DNA from: Methylacidimicrobium fagopyrum
GTDB taxonomy: Bacteria; Verrucomicrobiota; Verrucomicrobiia; Limisphaerales; UBA11358
Direction of reading: 5' to 3'
Assembly: GCA_026225255.1 (NCBI GenBank)
Contig: JAMFSJ010000073.1
Span: 1 to 64,000 of the forward strand
DNA: 64,000 nucleotides
Positions within the stretch are counted from its first letter, which is position 1; each line of letters opens with the position of its first letter. Both the position numbers and the translations under genes were made by a program. Shown here one piece after another: positions 33,516 through 41,529 of the stretch. Below the pieces are notes generated by a model. The model was not told the origin of the DNA, made no database searches, and saw only the letters and a list, made by a program, of their open reading frames with translations.

Positions 33516-33527
33516 TCTTATTATCAC

Positions 33528-34643
33528 ATGACCAAAGGGAATTCATTGATCCGGCCGCTGGTCCACGACTTGCACGCGTATGTGCCGGGCGAACAGCCGA
33601 AGATCAAAGGGCTGATCAAACTTAACACGAACGAAAATCCGTATCCGCCGTCGCCCAAAGTTTTGGCCGCCGTGCGCAAGGCGACGGATGAACGTTTGCG
33701 ACTGTATCCCAATCCGACGGCGCAAGTCTTGCGTGAAAAACTGGCAAAACTGCACAATTGCAAACCGGAGAATATCATCATCGGCAACGGTTCAGATGAA
33801 GTATTGGCGTTGGCGGTGAAATGTTTTGTCGAGCCAGCCGCCAACTCAAAACTAAAAACTAAAAATTCAAAACGGTCGGCGACGACCGTGCAATATTTCA
33901 CGCCGAGTTATTCGCTGTATCCCGTGCTGGCGGATATCCATGGCGCGGCGAAAAATGCCGTGCCGTTGAAATCCGATTTTTCCCTGCCGAGCGTTGCAGA
34001 ATTGCAGCGTGGCAAGCAGTGGGATTTCAAAGCGGCCTTGACGTTGGTGACTACGCCCAATGCGCCCAGCGGTCGCGGTTACTCGACGGCTTCCTTGGAA
34101 AAATTGTGTCGCGCGCAAAAAGGGGTCGTGGTTTTGGACGAAGCTTACGTTGATTTTGCGGAAGAAAATGCGCTGAAACTGGCGTTGAAATATCCACATG
34201 TGCTCGTGGCGCGGACTTTTTCCAAAGCGTATTCGCTGTGCTTCCAGCGCGTCGGTTATTTTGTTGGCAGCGCGGAACTGATCGCCGCGCTGGATAAAAT
34301 CCGCGACAGCTACAATGTGAACGGTCTGGGCCAGATCGCCGCCGCCGCGACGTTGGACGATCTGAAATATTATCGCGAAAATTTTGTGCGGATCATCACG
34401 ATCCGTCAATGGCTGGAACGCGAACTCGCTGCGCTCGGTTTTCAAGTATTGCCCAGCCAGACGAATTTTCTGTTAGCCAAGCCGCCGCAATTTCCCGCCC
34501 AAGCCTGGTTGCAAAAATTGCGCGATAAAAAAATTCTCGTCCGCTGGTTCAGCGCGCCGGGAATCAATCAATACCTGCGCATCACTATCGGCACGCCGGC
34601 GGAAGCGGTGGCGTTGGTCAAAGCGGTGCGCGCCATTTTATAA
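33528..34643 (+). CDS. hisC: histidinol-phosphate aminotransferase HisC
   Basis: HisC is a PLP-dependent transaminase of histidine synthesis. The 371 residues include KLNTNENPYPPSPKV near the N-terminus, TTPNAPSGRGYS, VLDEAYVDFAEE and the PLP lysine in RTFSKAYSLCFQRVGY. At about residues 105-118 a basic insertion (ANSKLKTKNSKRSA) replaces the short turn normally found between GNGSDEVL...FVEP and QYFTPSYSLYP. It is encoded by A-rich words (CTAAAAACTAAAAATTC) typical of a repeat, yet the frame is kept. It is separated from hisD by the A+T-rich block. Confidence 0.93.
   Translation: MTKGNSLIRPLVHDLHAYVPGEQPKIKGLIKLNTNENPYPPSPKVLAAVRKATDERLRLYPNPTAQVLREKLAKLHNCKPENIIIGNGSDEVLALAVKCFVEPAANSKLKTKNSKRSATTVQYFTPSYSLYPVLADIHGAAKNAVPLKSDFSLPSVAELQRGKQWDFKAALTLVTTPNAPSGRGYSTASLEKLCRAQKGVVVLDEAYVDFAEENALKLALKYPHVLVARTFSKAYSLCFQRVGYFVGSAELIAALDKIRDSYNVNGLGQIAAAATLDDLKYYRENFVRIITIRQWLERELAALGFQVLPSQTNFLLAKPPQFPAQAWLQKLRDKKILVRWFSAPGINQYLRITIGTPAEAVALVKAVRAIL
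33841..33880. repeat. ACTAAAAACTAAAAATTCAAAA repeat inside hisC
   Basis: The segment AACTCAAAACTAAAAACTAA and following bases is A-rich and word-like, unlike the surrounding G+C-rich hisC sequence. It encodes the basic insertion ANSKLKTKNSK and keeps the frame open. Confidence 0.55.
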
Positions 34644-34664
34644 GTGACAATCTAAAAAACGCGC

Positions 34665-35480
34665 GTGTATTTGGAATTCTACAGTTTGAAGCAGGCCCCG
34701 TTCGACATCACGCCGAACCCGCGCTTCCTTTTCCACAGCACGAAACATCGCGAGGCGTTCAATCATCTGCTCTACGGTATCCGCGAACGGAAAGGTTTTG
34801 TCCAACTGACGGGCGAAGTCGGCGCGGGCAAAACGACGTTATGCCGCGCGTTGCTGGAGCAGTTGGATGAAAAATATTCCACCGCGCTGATTTTGAATCC
34901 GGTGTTGAACGGCGATGAATTAATGAAAGCCATCGCGACAGAATACGGCCTCGACGTGAAAGGCAAAGATCGTCTGGAAACGATTTCGGCGATCAGTAAT
35001 TTTTTATTAACGCAAACGTTGGCGGGTAAAGAAACGGTGCTGATCATCGATGAAGCGCAGAATTTAACGGAAGATTTGTTGGAACAAGTGCGATTGATTT
35101 CCAACATCGAAACGGACGACCGCAAATTGTTGCAAATCGTTTTGATGGGCCAGCCGGAATTGCGCGACCGCCTCAACAGCCCGCGCTTGAAACAACTGCG
35201 CCAGCGCATCACGGTGCGTTATCATTTGTCGGCGTTGACGCGTGCGGAAGTTGGCGAATATATCCGCCATCGGCTCACTTTGGCCGGGGCGAGCGGTGGT
35301 CCGACGTTTACCGCGCCGGCGGTTTGGCGCGTGTTTCGTTACAGCGGCGGCGTGCCGCGATTGGTCAACGCGGTTTGCGACAAAGCTTTGCTGGCCGGAT
35401 TTGTTGAACGCAGCCAGCAAATTAATTATCGAATGATCGGCCGCGCCATCCGCGAGCTCGAAGGCCACATCCACGCATGA
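34665..35480 (+). CDS. ExeA/GspA-like AAA ATPase
   Basis: The 271-residue ATPase resembles GspA/ExeA, which with GspB/ExeB helps insert the type II secretin through the peptidoglycan. It starts with GTG (34665). Walker A is GEVGAGKTTLCRALL (about residues 46-60), Walker B is VLIIDEAQNL near 126, and sensor-like segments are QIVLMGQPELRDRL and SGGVPRLVNAVCDKALL. Unlike full GspA it lacks a C-terminal membrane and peptidoglycan-binding part, so it is the ATPase half only. It overlaps the next gene by 4 bases. Confidence 0.88.
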   Translation: MYLEFYSLKQAPFDITPNPRFLFHSTKHREAFNHLLYGIRERKGFVQLTGEVGAGKTTLCRALLEQLDEKYSTALILNPVLNGDELMKAIATEYGLDVKGKDRLETISAISNFLLTQTLAGKETVLIIDEAQNLTEDLLEQVRLISNIETDDRKLLQIVLMGQPELRDRLNSPRLKQLRQRITVRYHLSALTRAEVGEYIRHRLTLAGASGGPTFTAPAVWRVFRYSGGVPRLVNAVCDKALLAGFVERSQQINYRMIGRAIRELEGHIHA

Positions 35481-35995
35481 GCGAAATCAACGACGCCTTA
35501 AAACGCGCGCGCCAAGCGCCAGCGGATAAGTCCAATGAGCCGCGGGCGATCTATCTGCCGCCACGGCCAGTTGAGAAAACGCCGACAGTTTTGGGGTGGC
35601 TGATTCCGGCGTTTATCGTAGTGCTGGTCGTGGCGGCGGTTTTCTTTATCGGTTGGGCGGCGACGCATCGGCATGCGCAAAAAGTAATCGCGGTGCCAAA
35701 TCGCGCCGCGCCCGTGCCGCCCGTCGCGGATATTGCGCCGACGGTTTCGCCCAGCGCAACGCTGACAACTGCCCCCACGCCACTACCCGCGCAGATAGTT
35801 GCGCCAGCAACGCCTCCACTACCAAAGTTGCAGGGGATTTTTTATTCGCCCAATGCGCCGACCGCGATTTTGGGTGGAAAAACAATTGGCCTTGGCGACA
35901 AATTCGGTGATTATCGCGTGCAACACATTTCCCCAACTGCCGTAACGCTCGTTGATGCCAGCGGCCGGGAAATCAAAATCGAGATAAATCACTAA
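35477..35995 (+). CDS. GspB-like membrane protein
   Basis: The 172-residue protein begins with MSEINDALKRARQ, has one membrane helix (about residues 38-62), a long Ala/Pro/Val linker and a C-terminal domain (KLQGIFYSPNAPTAILGGKT onward). This is the GspB layout, the partner of the ATPase whose gene it overlaps by 4 bases. The C-terminal domain is related to the partial protein at the window start. The pair may support secretin or pilus assembly for the pseudopilins at 45-47 kb, though secretin genes are not in the window. Confidence 0.8.
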   Translation: MSEINDALKRARQAPADKSNEPRAIYLPPRPVEKTPTVLGWLIPAFIVVLVVAAVFFIGWAATHRHAQKVIAVPNRAAPVPPVADIAPTVSPSATLTTAPTPLPAQIVAPATPPLPKLQGIFYSPNAPTAILGGKTIGLGDKFGDYRVQHISPTAVTLVDASGREIKIEINH

Positions 35996-35998
35996 GTT

Positions 35999-36703
35999 AT
36001 GTTGCTGCGGAAATTGTTTTCGACTTCGCCCAGCGGCGCGCGCGCCCTGCCGTTCATTCTTTTCGTCGCGCTTACGTTTTGTCAGGGCCAGTTTGGTGAC
36101 GCTTCGGCTTACTGGTTTTACTTCGCCAAAACGCTCGTCGGCCTTTGGTTGATTTTTGAGATGCGCCCGTTCGTCACGGAAATGCGTTGGGCATTCAGTT
36201 GGGAAGCGGTCGTAGTTGGCATTGCGGTCTTCGCGGTTTGGGTGGGCATCAATGGCGAATGGACAACGCAAAATACGCTTTGGATTAAACTTGGTCTTTC
36301 GCATCCGGCCACGAAGCCGGCTTTAGTCTGGAATCCGAATGAACAATTCGGTTCCGGTTCCGCGTTGGCGTGGTTTTTTATCGCGGTGCGGATTTTGGGT
36401 TCCGCCTTCGTCGTGCCGCCGCTGGAAGAAGCTTTTTACCGTTCGTTTTTATATCGCTACATCGCCAATCAAAATTTTTTATCCGTGCCGTTGAATCAAT
36501 TTCTGTCCGTGCCGTTTTTTACAACGATTTTGATCTTTGGCTTGTCGCATAACGAATGGCTCGCCGGCATTATTTGCGGGGCCGCGTTTCAATGGCTTGT
36601 GCTCCGCAAAAATCGTCTCGGTGACGCGATGACCGCGCACGCGATCACAAATTTTCTACTCGGCGTGTGGGTGGTCTGGCGTGGCGCATGGAATTTTTGG
36701 TAA
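35999..36703 (+). CDS. exosortase-associated CAAX protease-like membrane protein
   Basis: The 234-residue polytopic protein belongs to the CPBP (type II CAAX) family and looks like the subgroup linked to exosortase systems. Catalytic motifs are PPLEEAFYRSFLYR (EExxxR), FGLSHNEW and AHAITNFLLGVW (HxxxN). It begins 3 bases after the GspB-like gene, so it is co-transcribed. In exosortase genomes these proteases are thought to process or support sorting; the role is inferred. Its gene is 19 kb from the exosortase at 55770. Confidence 0.82.
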   Translation: MLLRKLFSTSPSGARALPFILFVALTFCQGQFGDASAYWFYFAKTLVGLWLIFEMRPFVTEMRWAFSWEAVVVGIAVFAVWVGINGEWTTQNTLWIKLGLSHPATKPALVWNPNEQFGSGSALAWFFIAVRILGSAFVVPPLEEAFYRSFLYRYIANQNFLSVPLNQFLSVPFFTTILIFGLSHNEWLAGIICGAAFQWLVLRKNRLGDAMTAHAITNFLLGVWVVWRGAWNFW

Positions 36704-36730
36704 GCCCAAGCGCGCACTCCAAACCATTTC

Positions 36731-39700
36731 TTACGGGGATACGACGCGATAGAATTGCGCCGGATTCGTCGCTGCAAGATCGGTATAAGTCATCACGCTC
36801 GCGCTAGCTGTGCCGTTGGTCAAAACCCACCAATTCGTCAGCGGCAGCAGTAAATTCGTGCTGCTCAAAACGCGAAAACTTTGGCCACTCGCGCCACTGA
36901 AGTTGAAGGTGAAAACACCCGGACCAACGATGCCGTAGCTCCCGATCACCGGCGTGATGGTGGCCGTATAAATTAAATTCAACGAATTGCCGTTGGTATT
37001 CACACTGAAGATTCCAGCGAAGGAATTACTAAAATGACTCACGTCCATCACGAACGTTGACGGATTGAAATGCGTGATGCCGCCGCTGGTCGTCGCCAGC
37101 GTCCAAACATAATTGCTGCCAAACGCAAATCCGGGCAGACCACTGCTGGAAATTAATTGAATGGTAAACGGATTATTCGTCGTCGCTGCCAGATCAAGCG
37201 CGCCATTGATAGCTAATAAGTCTTGGCCGAAAATGTTAGTGGCATTCGTTAATTGAAAGCCTAGGGCGCCACCGGAGTTCCATGTTTCACTGCCCGTTGT
37301 CAAAGTGCCCACGCTGTTATTGCCCGGTGAAATCAAGCCGTTCACGATCACCGAACCGGTGACCGCGCCGTTGCCGCTCAACGTCGCGCCCGCCGCCGCC
37401 GTCACGGTGCCGGCCAGCGAACCATTGAGGACTAACACGCCATTACTGATAATGGTATTGCCCGAATAAGTATTCGCTCCGGCTAAAATTAATACGCCGG
37501 AACCGGTCTTACTCAGGGCGCCTGCGCCAACAAAACTTGCAGTCACCGTTGCGGTTTGATTGCCGCTCACGTCAACGGTATGGGTGCCGGAAATATTGCC
37601 GGTATTGGCGAGATTGAGATTGAGTCTGTTCACGCTTAAATCGGAATTCGTTAGATTGCCCAACGTGCCGTCCGCCCAAATAAAAGTTCCCGTGCGACTG
37701 CCGCCGCTATTCGCGCCCGCTTGCAAAATCTCGGTTCGCAACGTGCCGCTATCGAGTAACAAAGTTCCACTCGCCGTCGCCGTGCCCGTGCCGGTGGCGG
37801 CAATATTGTTGCCCAAAGTGATCGTGTTCGCCGCGACGTTGCCACCTTTCAATTCAAACGTGCCGTTGCCGGTGCGCGAATAGGAGGAGCCGCTGGTAGC
37901 ACCTTGCGCCTGGCCGATGGTCAAATTACTCGTGGTCAAAGTGCCGCCGCCCATCACAAAGTTAGCCGTGGTGACCCCATCACGATCGGAAGCATTGCCG
38001 AGTAATAACGTGGTTAACTGCGCGTCTAGCGTGCCATTGCTGACATTGAAGGTCGCGGTCGTGCTTTGTGCGGCGAAATTATTTTGCCAGCCGACGGTCA
38101 TCGTCGCCGGACTAATGCCATCGCTGGCACGAATCGTGACGGATGGATTGGTCAGGCCGGACGCAAACGCAACGCTGCTGGATTGTTTTTGGAAACCGAG
38201 ATTGATCGTATTCGCGTTGAAGTTATTGATCTGACCTAAAGTCAAAGCGCCGACGAACCCTGGCTGGCCAAGGCCGTTGAATCCCGCGACCAATAAATTC
38301 GCCGCCGTGATGTTATTCGTCGCTGCCAACTTCAACGTCGCCGTGCCCGCACCGGACGTGGCAAAGGTATTGGGTCCGACGCTGAACGTATTGCCCGGCG
38401 AATTGAAAGTGAAGCTACCCAATCCCGACAAGTCCAACGTCACACTAGTATGATTGGGCGAACCGAAATACCAATTACTAGAACTTAACTGTAACGTCCC
38501 GCCGCCGGTCACCGCCGCCGCTACGCCATCGTTCACCACCGGCGCATTCATTGGCTGCACGCCGCCAGCGAGATTCAGCGTCGTGGTGTTTTGGATGTCC
38601 GCGAAATTAATGGCGACGATATTCGTCCCGAGTTGGTTAGTGCTGCTCAAGCTCACGGTGCCGGCACCCAAAATTGTCAATGTCGTTGGCGTCGGTGCCG
38701 TCACGATGCCGCCGATGGTCAATGTTTGATTCGTCGGGACGATCCAGCATTGACCGTCCAATAAATTCAATCCGGCGATGATCGTCGCTGAAGCATTCGC
38801 GACAATGCCATTGCTGATGCTTAATGGCCCGGCTCCGGTCAATTTATAGCTGACACTGGCGACGGGATTAAAAGTCAGTTGCGCCACGGTATGCGCGCTG
38901 AGCAATGTCACTGTTCCGGCCGTGCTGCCCGCGCCAAAAATCGCGCCATAGCCAGTCGTGTCGTCCCAAGCCACATTGCTGCCCATACCGCCCCACCAAT
39001 TATTGCCGCCGGAACTCCAGAAGCCACCGCCATCTTGTGCGCCGGTCGTAAACGGGCCCATGTCCCAAGTTAGATTTGATCCGGAATAGTCGAATACCGC
39101 TTGGAACGATTTGCCATGCGCGCCGCTGGTATTGACCGTCAGAATAATCGTCGGGCTTAACTGCACCACGGTAACTCCGGCGTCGGCGGACACGACACTG
39201 CTGGCAGAACGATTCAGCGTCACAGTGATAGAACTCGTGTTCGTCTGCGTCGGATCGGCGATGCCGACGGATAAGCCGCCCAGCGTTTCCAGCGTGATGA
39301 CGGAAGACTTTTTGTTCACGGTGATCAAGTCGGCCGAATTATTTCCATCCAACCAGAAGTTAGCCGCGACTACGCCCAGCGCCGGTTTGCTGACCGCTTG
39401 AACGGTCGTCGTATTCGCCAGCACGATGATGTCAGGATTCGCCGCATAAGTGCTCATGGCGCTCGCCGTAAAGTTGGGCAGAACAACATAGGCATAAGTT
39501 GAGTTCACTGGTTTAAGACCGTGACTGAACCAGAGTTTAAGATAGTTATCGGTCAACAAATTTGTGGTGGAGCTGGTGTAAGTGCCGTTATTGATCTGTG
39601 ACCAACTATTGGTATTCGCGACGAATGACATTTGCAAATTCGTTGCGCCGCCGGGAAAGTAATAGCCGCCCACGCCATCCAAAGCACACCACGAAACACT

Positions 39701-41275
39701 GGCGGGTTGTGCGTTCCAACCGATGGTCGGCGGATAACTAACGCCGTTCACGGTGAAGTTATTGGTCGGAGATGTTCCGAGCCGACGATCTTCGACCGTG
39801 GTATCCACGCCGTAGTTATCGCCGCAAGTCACACCGGCACCGAGACAGACCATTTCGTTATCCAACATGAACCACGATTTTTTAGCCGTGAGCGTGGTTT
39901 TAACCGCGGCCAATGACATGCCGCTCACCCCATAAGTATTCGCCACTTGCGCGCCGCCCACCCAGTTCTGTGTGGTCTTCGCCGCTGAGTTGGCAGCATT
40001 GACCCGCGTATTCGTTACGACCGTAGTTCCGGGTAAATGATACGGATCCACCGTCGGCCAAAAGTCGCCGGTAAATTGCGTTTCGGTATTTCCTAAGTAG
40101 AGATAAGTCATGCCGTCCCCGGTGAACCAGCCGTGTAGATTTTCGCCGTTGATGCTTTCGTAAGAGGTGATGCGCGTGGAGGACAGACTCAAGCCGATGC
40201 CGAAATTATTTCGCCACGCAACCGCACGATCCATATTGGCAAATTGAAATTGTTGCGGCGATAAAAACGGTGCGTTCGCCCAATTATTAAAAGCGGTCGC
40301 CGTGGCGGACGGCGCAAATTTGGCGATGCTGCGAACGCTCGCAATCGTGCCCGCACCGTCGGACGATTCCGTTTCGCCAAATCGGGAAATCGCCCGGCCA
40401 CGCATCATATCCATCATCGCGCCATGATAGACCAGCGGTTCAAAAGAATTGGAAACCCAACTATAAACATTATTCAAGTTCGGATCGGTGATCTGCCAGG
40501 TCGAGCCGTTCAGCAGATTGACTAACTGAGCGACATCGCTCAACAAGATATTGCCGTAAGTTCCCGTATAGGCGATGACAGTGTGCTGCACGAACGAGCC
40601 ATCGGTATAAAATCCATCGCCACTAGTGACATAGGGAAAAACCGGGCTTAGGTTGGTCTGGCCAAAAGTCATCTTGGCGCTGTTCTTGCCAATAATTCCC
40701 CGGATCAAAACCACCTTGCATATATCCGTCAAATTAGCCCCCGTGCCAAAAGCATTGTGGGGCGGACTATGCCCGTCAATCGCGGCGGTGCAATTGGTGA
40801 TTTGCGTTCCCGTCAGCGCCGGATACATCAGCGTCAGGATGTTATTAAAAGTTTGCGGTGAACCAATTTCCCAATCCCACCAGTTATTATATTCCGTCGC
40901 GGTCGCCGTGTAACTATTGGCGACCATCCAATCGAGGCTATTCGTGATGGCACTGGCTAGACTGGGGTTGGCAAATAAGGAAGAGGCGGGCGCCGCCCAC
41001 GCTTGGGCCATGCTATAGAGTCGTCCGTAAGTAGTCGTCACGTTGGCGGAAACGCTGCCGAGCGGCAGATCGCTCCACAGATTAGTGCGTGTGGCGTTGG
41101 TATTCAGGCTGGTCCAATAAGTGGTCGCCGTAGTGACATTGTAGCCGCTGCCTAACTGGGTTTGCCAATAGGAACGCAAGGTATCGAATTGATCGGCGCG
41201 CAGAGTATTTGCGAGCAGGAAAATAAATAAAAAAACTCGCCAGCGAAAGGCGGCTCCACCTTTCGGCCAACTCAT
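36731..41275 (-). CDS. secreted PL8 polysaccharide lyase fused to beta-strand repeats
   Basis: The start at 41275 is favoured because AAGGA lies 10 bases upstream and a signal peptide follows (MSWPKGGAAFRWRVFLFIFL); ATG at 41293 is an alternative. It gives 1514 residues. The N-terminal alpha-toroid and beta domains are those of family PL8 (hyaluronate/chondroitin/xanthan lyases). The likely catalytic Asn lies in TGANLTDICKVVLIRG, His and Tyr in DGSFVQHTVIAYTGTYG, Arg in AMMDMMRGRAISR and Glu in NGENLHGWFTGDGMTYLYLG. From about residue 770 on come autotransporter-type repeats (GVLILAGANTYSGNTIISNG). The protein ends in an SSTNLLLPLTNWWV ... FYRVVSP module. It probably cleaves an acidic polysaccharide at the cell surface. 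No barrel domain is present. Confidence 0.9.
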   Translation of the reverse strand: MSWPKGGAAFRWRVFLFIFLLANTLRADQFDTLRSYWQTQLGSGYNVTTATTYWTSLNTNATRTNLWSDLPLGSVSANVTTTYGRLYSMAQAWAAPASSLFANPSLASAITNSLDWMVANSYTATATEYNNWWDWEIGSPQTFNNILTLMYPALTGTQITNCTAAIDGHSPPHNAFGTGANLTDICKVVLIRGIIGKNSAKMTFGQTNLSPVFPYVTSGDGFYTDGSFVQHTVIAYTGTYGNILLSDVAQLVNLLNGSTWQITDPNLNNVYSWVSNSFEPLVYHGAMMDMMRGRAISRFGETESSDGAGTIASVRSIAKFAPSATATAFNNWANAPFLSPQQFQFANMDRAVAWRNNFGIGLSLSSTRITSYESINGENLHGWFTGDGMTYLYLGNTETQFTGDFWPTVDPYHLPGTTVVTNTRVNAANSAAKTTQNWVGGAQVANTYGVSGMSLAAVKTTLTAKKSWFMLDNEMVCLGAGVTCGDNYGVDTTVEDRRLGTSPTNNFTVNGVSYPPTIGWNAQPASVSWCALDGVGGYYFPGGATNLQMSFVANTNSWSQINNGTYTSSTTNLLTDNYLKLWFSHGLKPVNSTYAYVVLPNFTASAMSTYAANPDIIVLANTTTVQAVSKPALGVVAANFWLDGNNSADLITVNKKSSVITLETLGGLSVGIADPTQTNTSSITVTLNRSASSVVSADAGVTVVQLSPTIILTVNTSGAHGKSFQAVFDYSGSNLTWDMGPFTTGAQDGGGFWSSGGNNWWGGMGSNVAWDDTTGYGAIFGAGSTAGTVTLLSAHTVAQLTFNPVASVSYKLTGAGPLSISNGIVANASATIIAGLNLLDGQCWIVPTNQTLTIGGIVTAPTPTTLTILGAGTVSLSSTNQLGTNIVAINFADIQNTTTLNLAGGVQPMNAPVVNDGVAAAVTGGGTLQLSSSNWYFGSPNHTSVTLDLSGLGSFTFNSPGNTFSVGPNTFATSGAGTATLKLAATNNITAANLLVAGFNGLGQPGFVGALTLGQINNFNANTINLGFQKQSSSVAFASGLTNPSVTIRASDGISPATMTVGWQNNFAAQSTTATFNVSNGTLDAQLTTLLLGNASDRDGVTTANFVMGGGTLTTSNLTIGQAQGATSGSSYSRTGNGTFELKGGNVAANTITLGNNIAATGTGTATASGTLLLDSGTLRTEILQAGANSGGSRTGTFIWADGTLGNLTNSDLSVNRLNLNLANTGNISGTHTVDVSGNQTATVTASFVGAGALSKTGSGVLILAGANTYSGNTIISNGVLVLNGSLAGTVTAAAGATLSGNGAVTGSVIVNGLISPGNNSVGTLTTGSETWNSGGALGFQLTNATNIFGQDLLAINGALDLAATTNNPFTIQLISSSGLPGFAFGSNYVWTLATTSGGITHFNPSTFVMDVSHFSNSFAGIFSVNTNGNSLNLIYTATITPVIGSYGIVGPGVFTFNFSGASGQSFRVLSSTNLLLPLTNWWVLTNGTASASVMTYTDLAATNPAQFYRVVSP

Positions 41276-41336
41276 GAAACAAAAATCCTTCATAACTTTT
41301 CTACAACGACGACTACGGACGCATGATGACGCGGGG

Positions 41337-41424
41337 CTGTGATCCGCAGCAACCTCCAAATGCTCGAGACATAATCATTGAATCCCCAAACGCTCGAACC
41401 GGCAGACATTACTGCGGATCACAG
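41337..41424. promoter_or_regulatory. 13-bp inverted repeat upstream of the PL8 lyase
   Basis: CTGTGATCCGCAG (41337-41349) and its exact complement CTGCGGATCACAG (41412-41424) flank 62 bases that also hold two related words (CAAATGCTCGAGA and CAAACGCTCGAAC). The element lies about 60-150 bases before the start of the lyase gene and could bind a regulator. Confidence 0.4.
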
Positions 41425-41462
41425 GCTCGCGCTGATTTACGGCAACCTGTGATGGCGCACCG

Positions 41463-41509
41463 TTAAAACGAACACGGTCGCTGGAAGATTTCTCGCCGGC
41501 GACCGTGTC
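41463..41509 (-). terminator. intrinsic terminator of the 1130-residue protein gene
   Basis: On the minus strand a 10-bp stem (ACACGGTCGC/GCGACCGTGT) is followed by TCGTTTTAAC, 21 bases beyond the stop at 41530. Confidence 0.65.
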
Positions 41510-41529
41510 GGTGAAACTGCTTTAACTTA

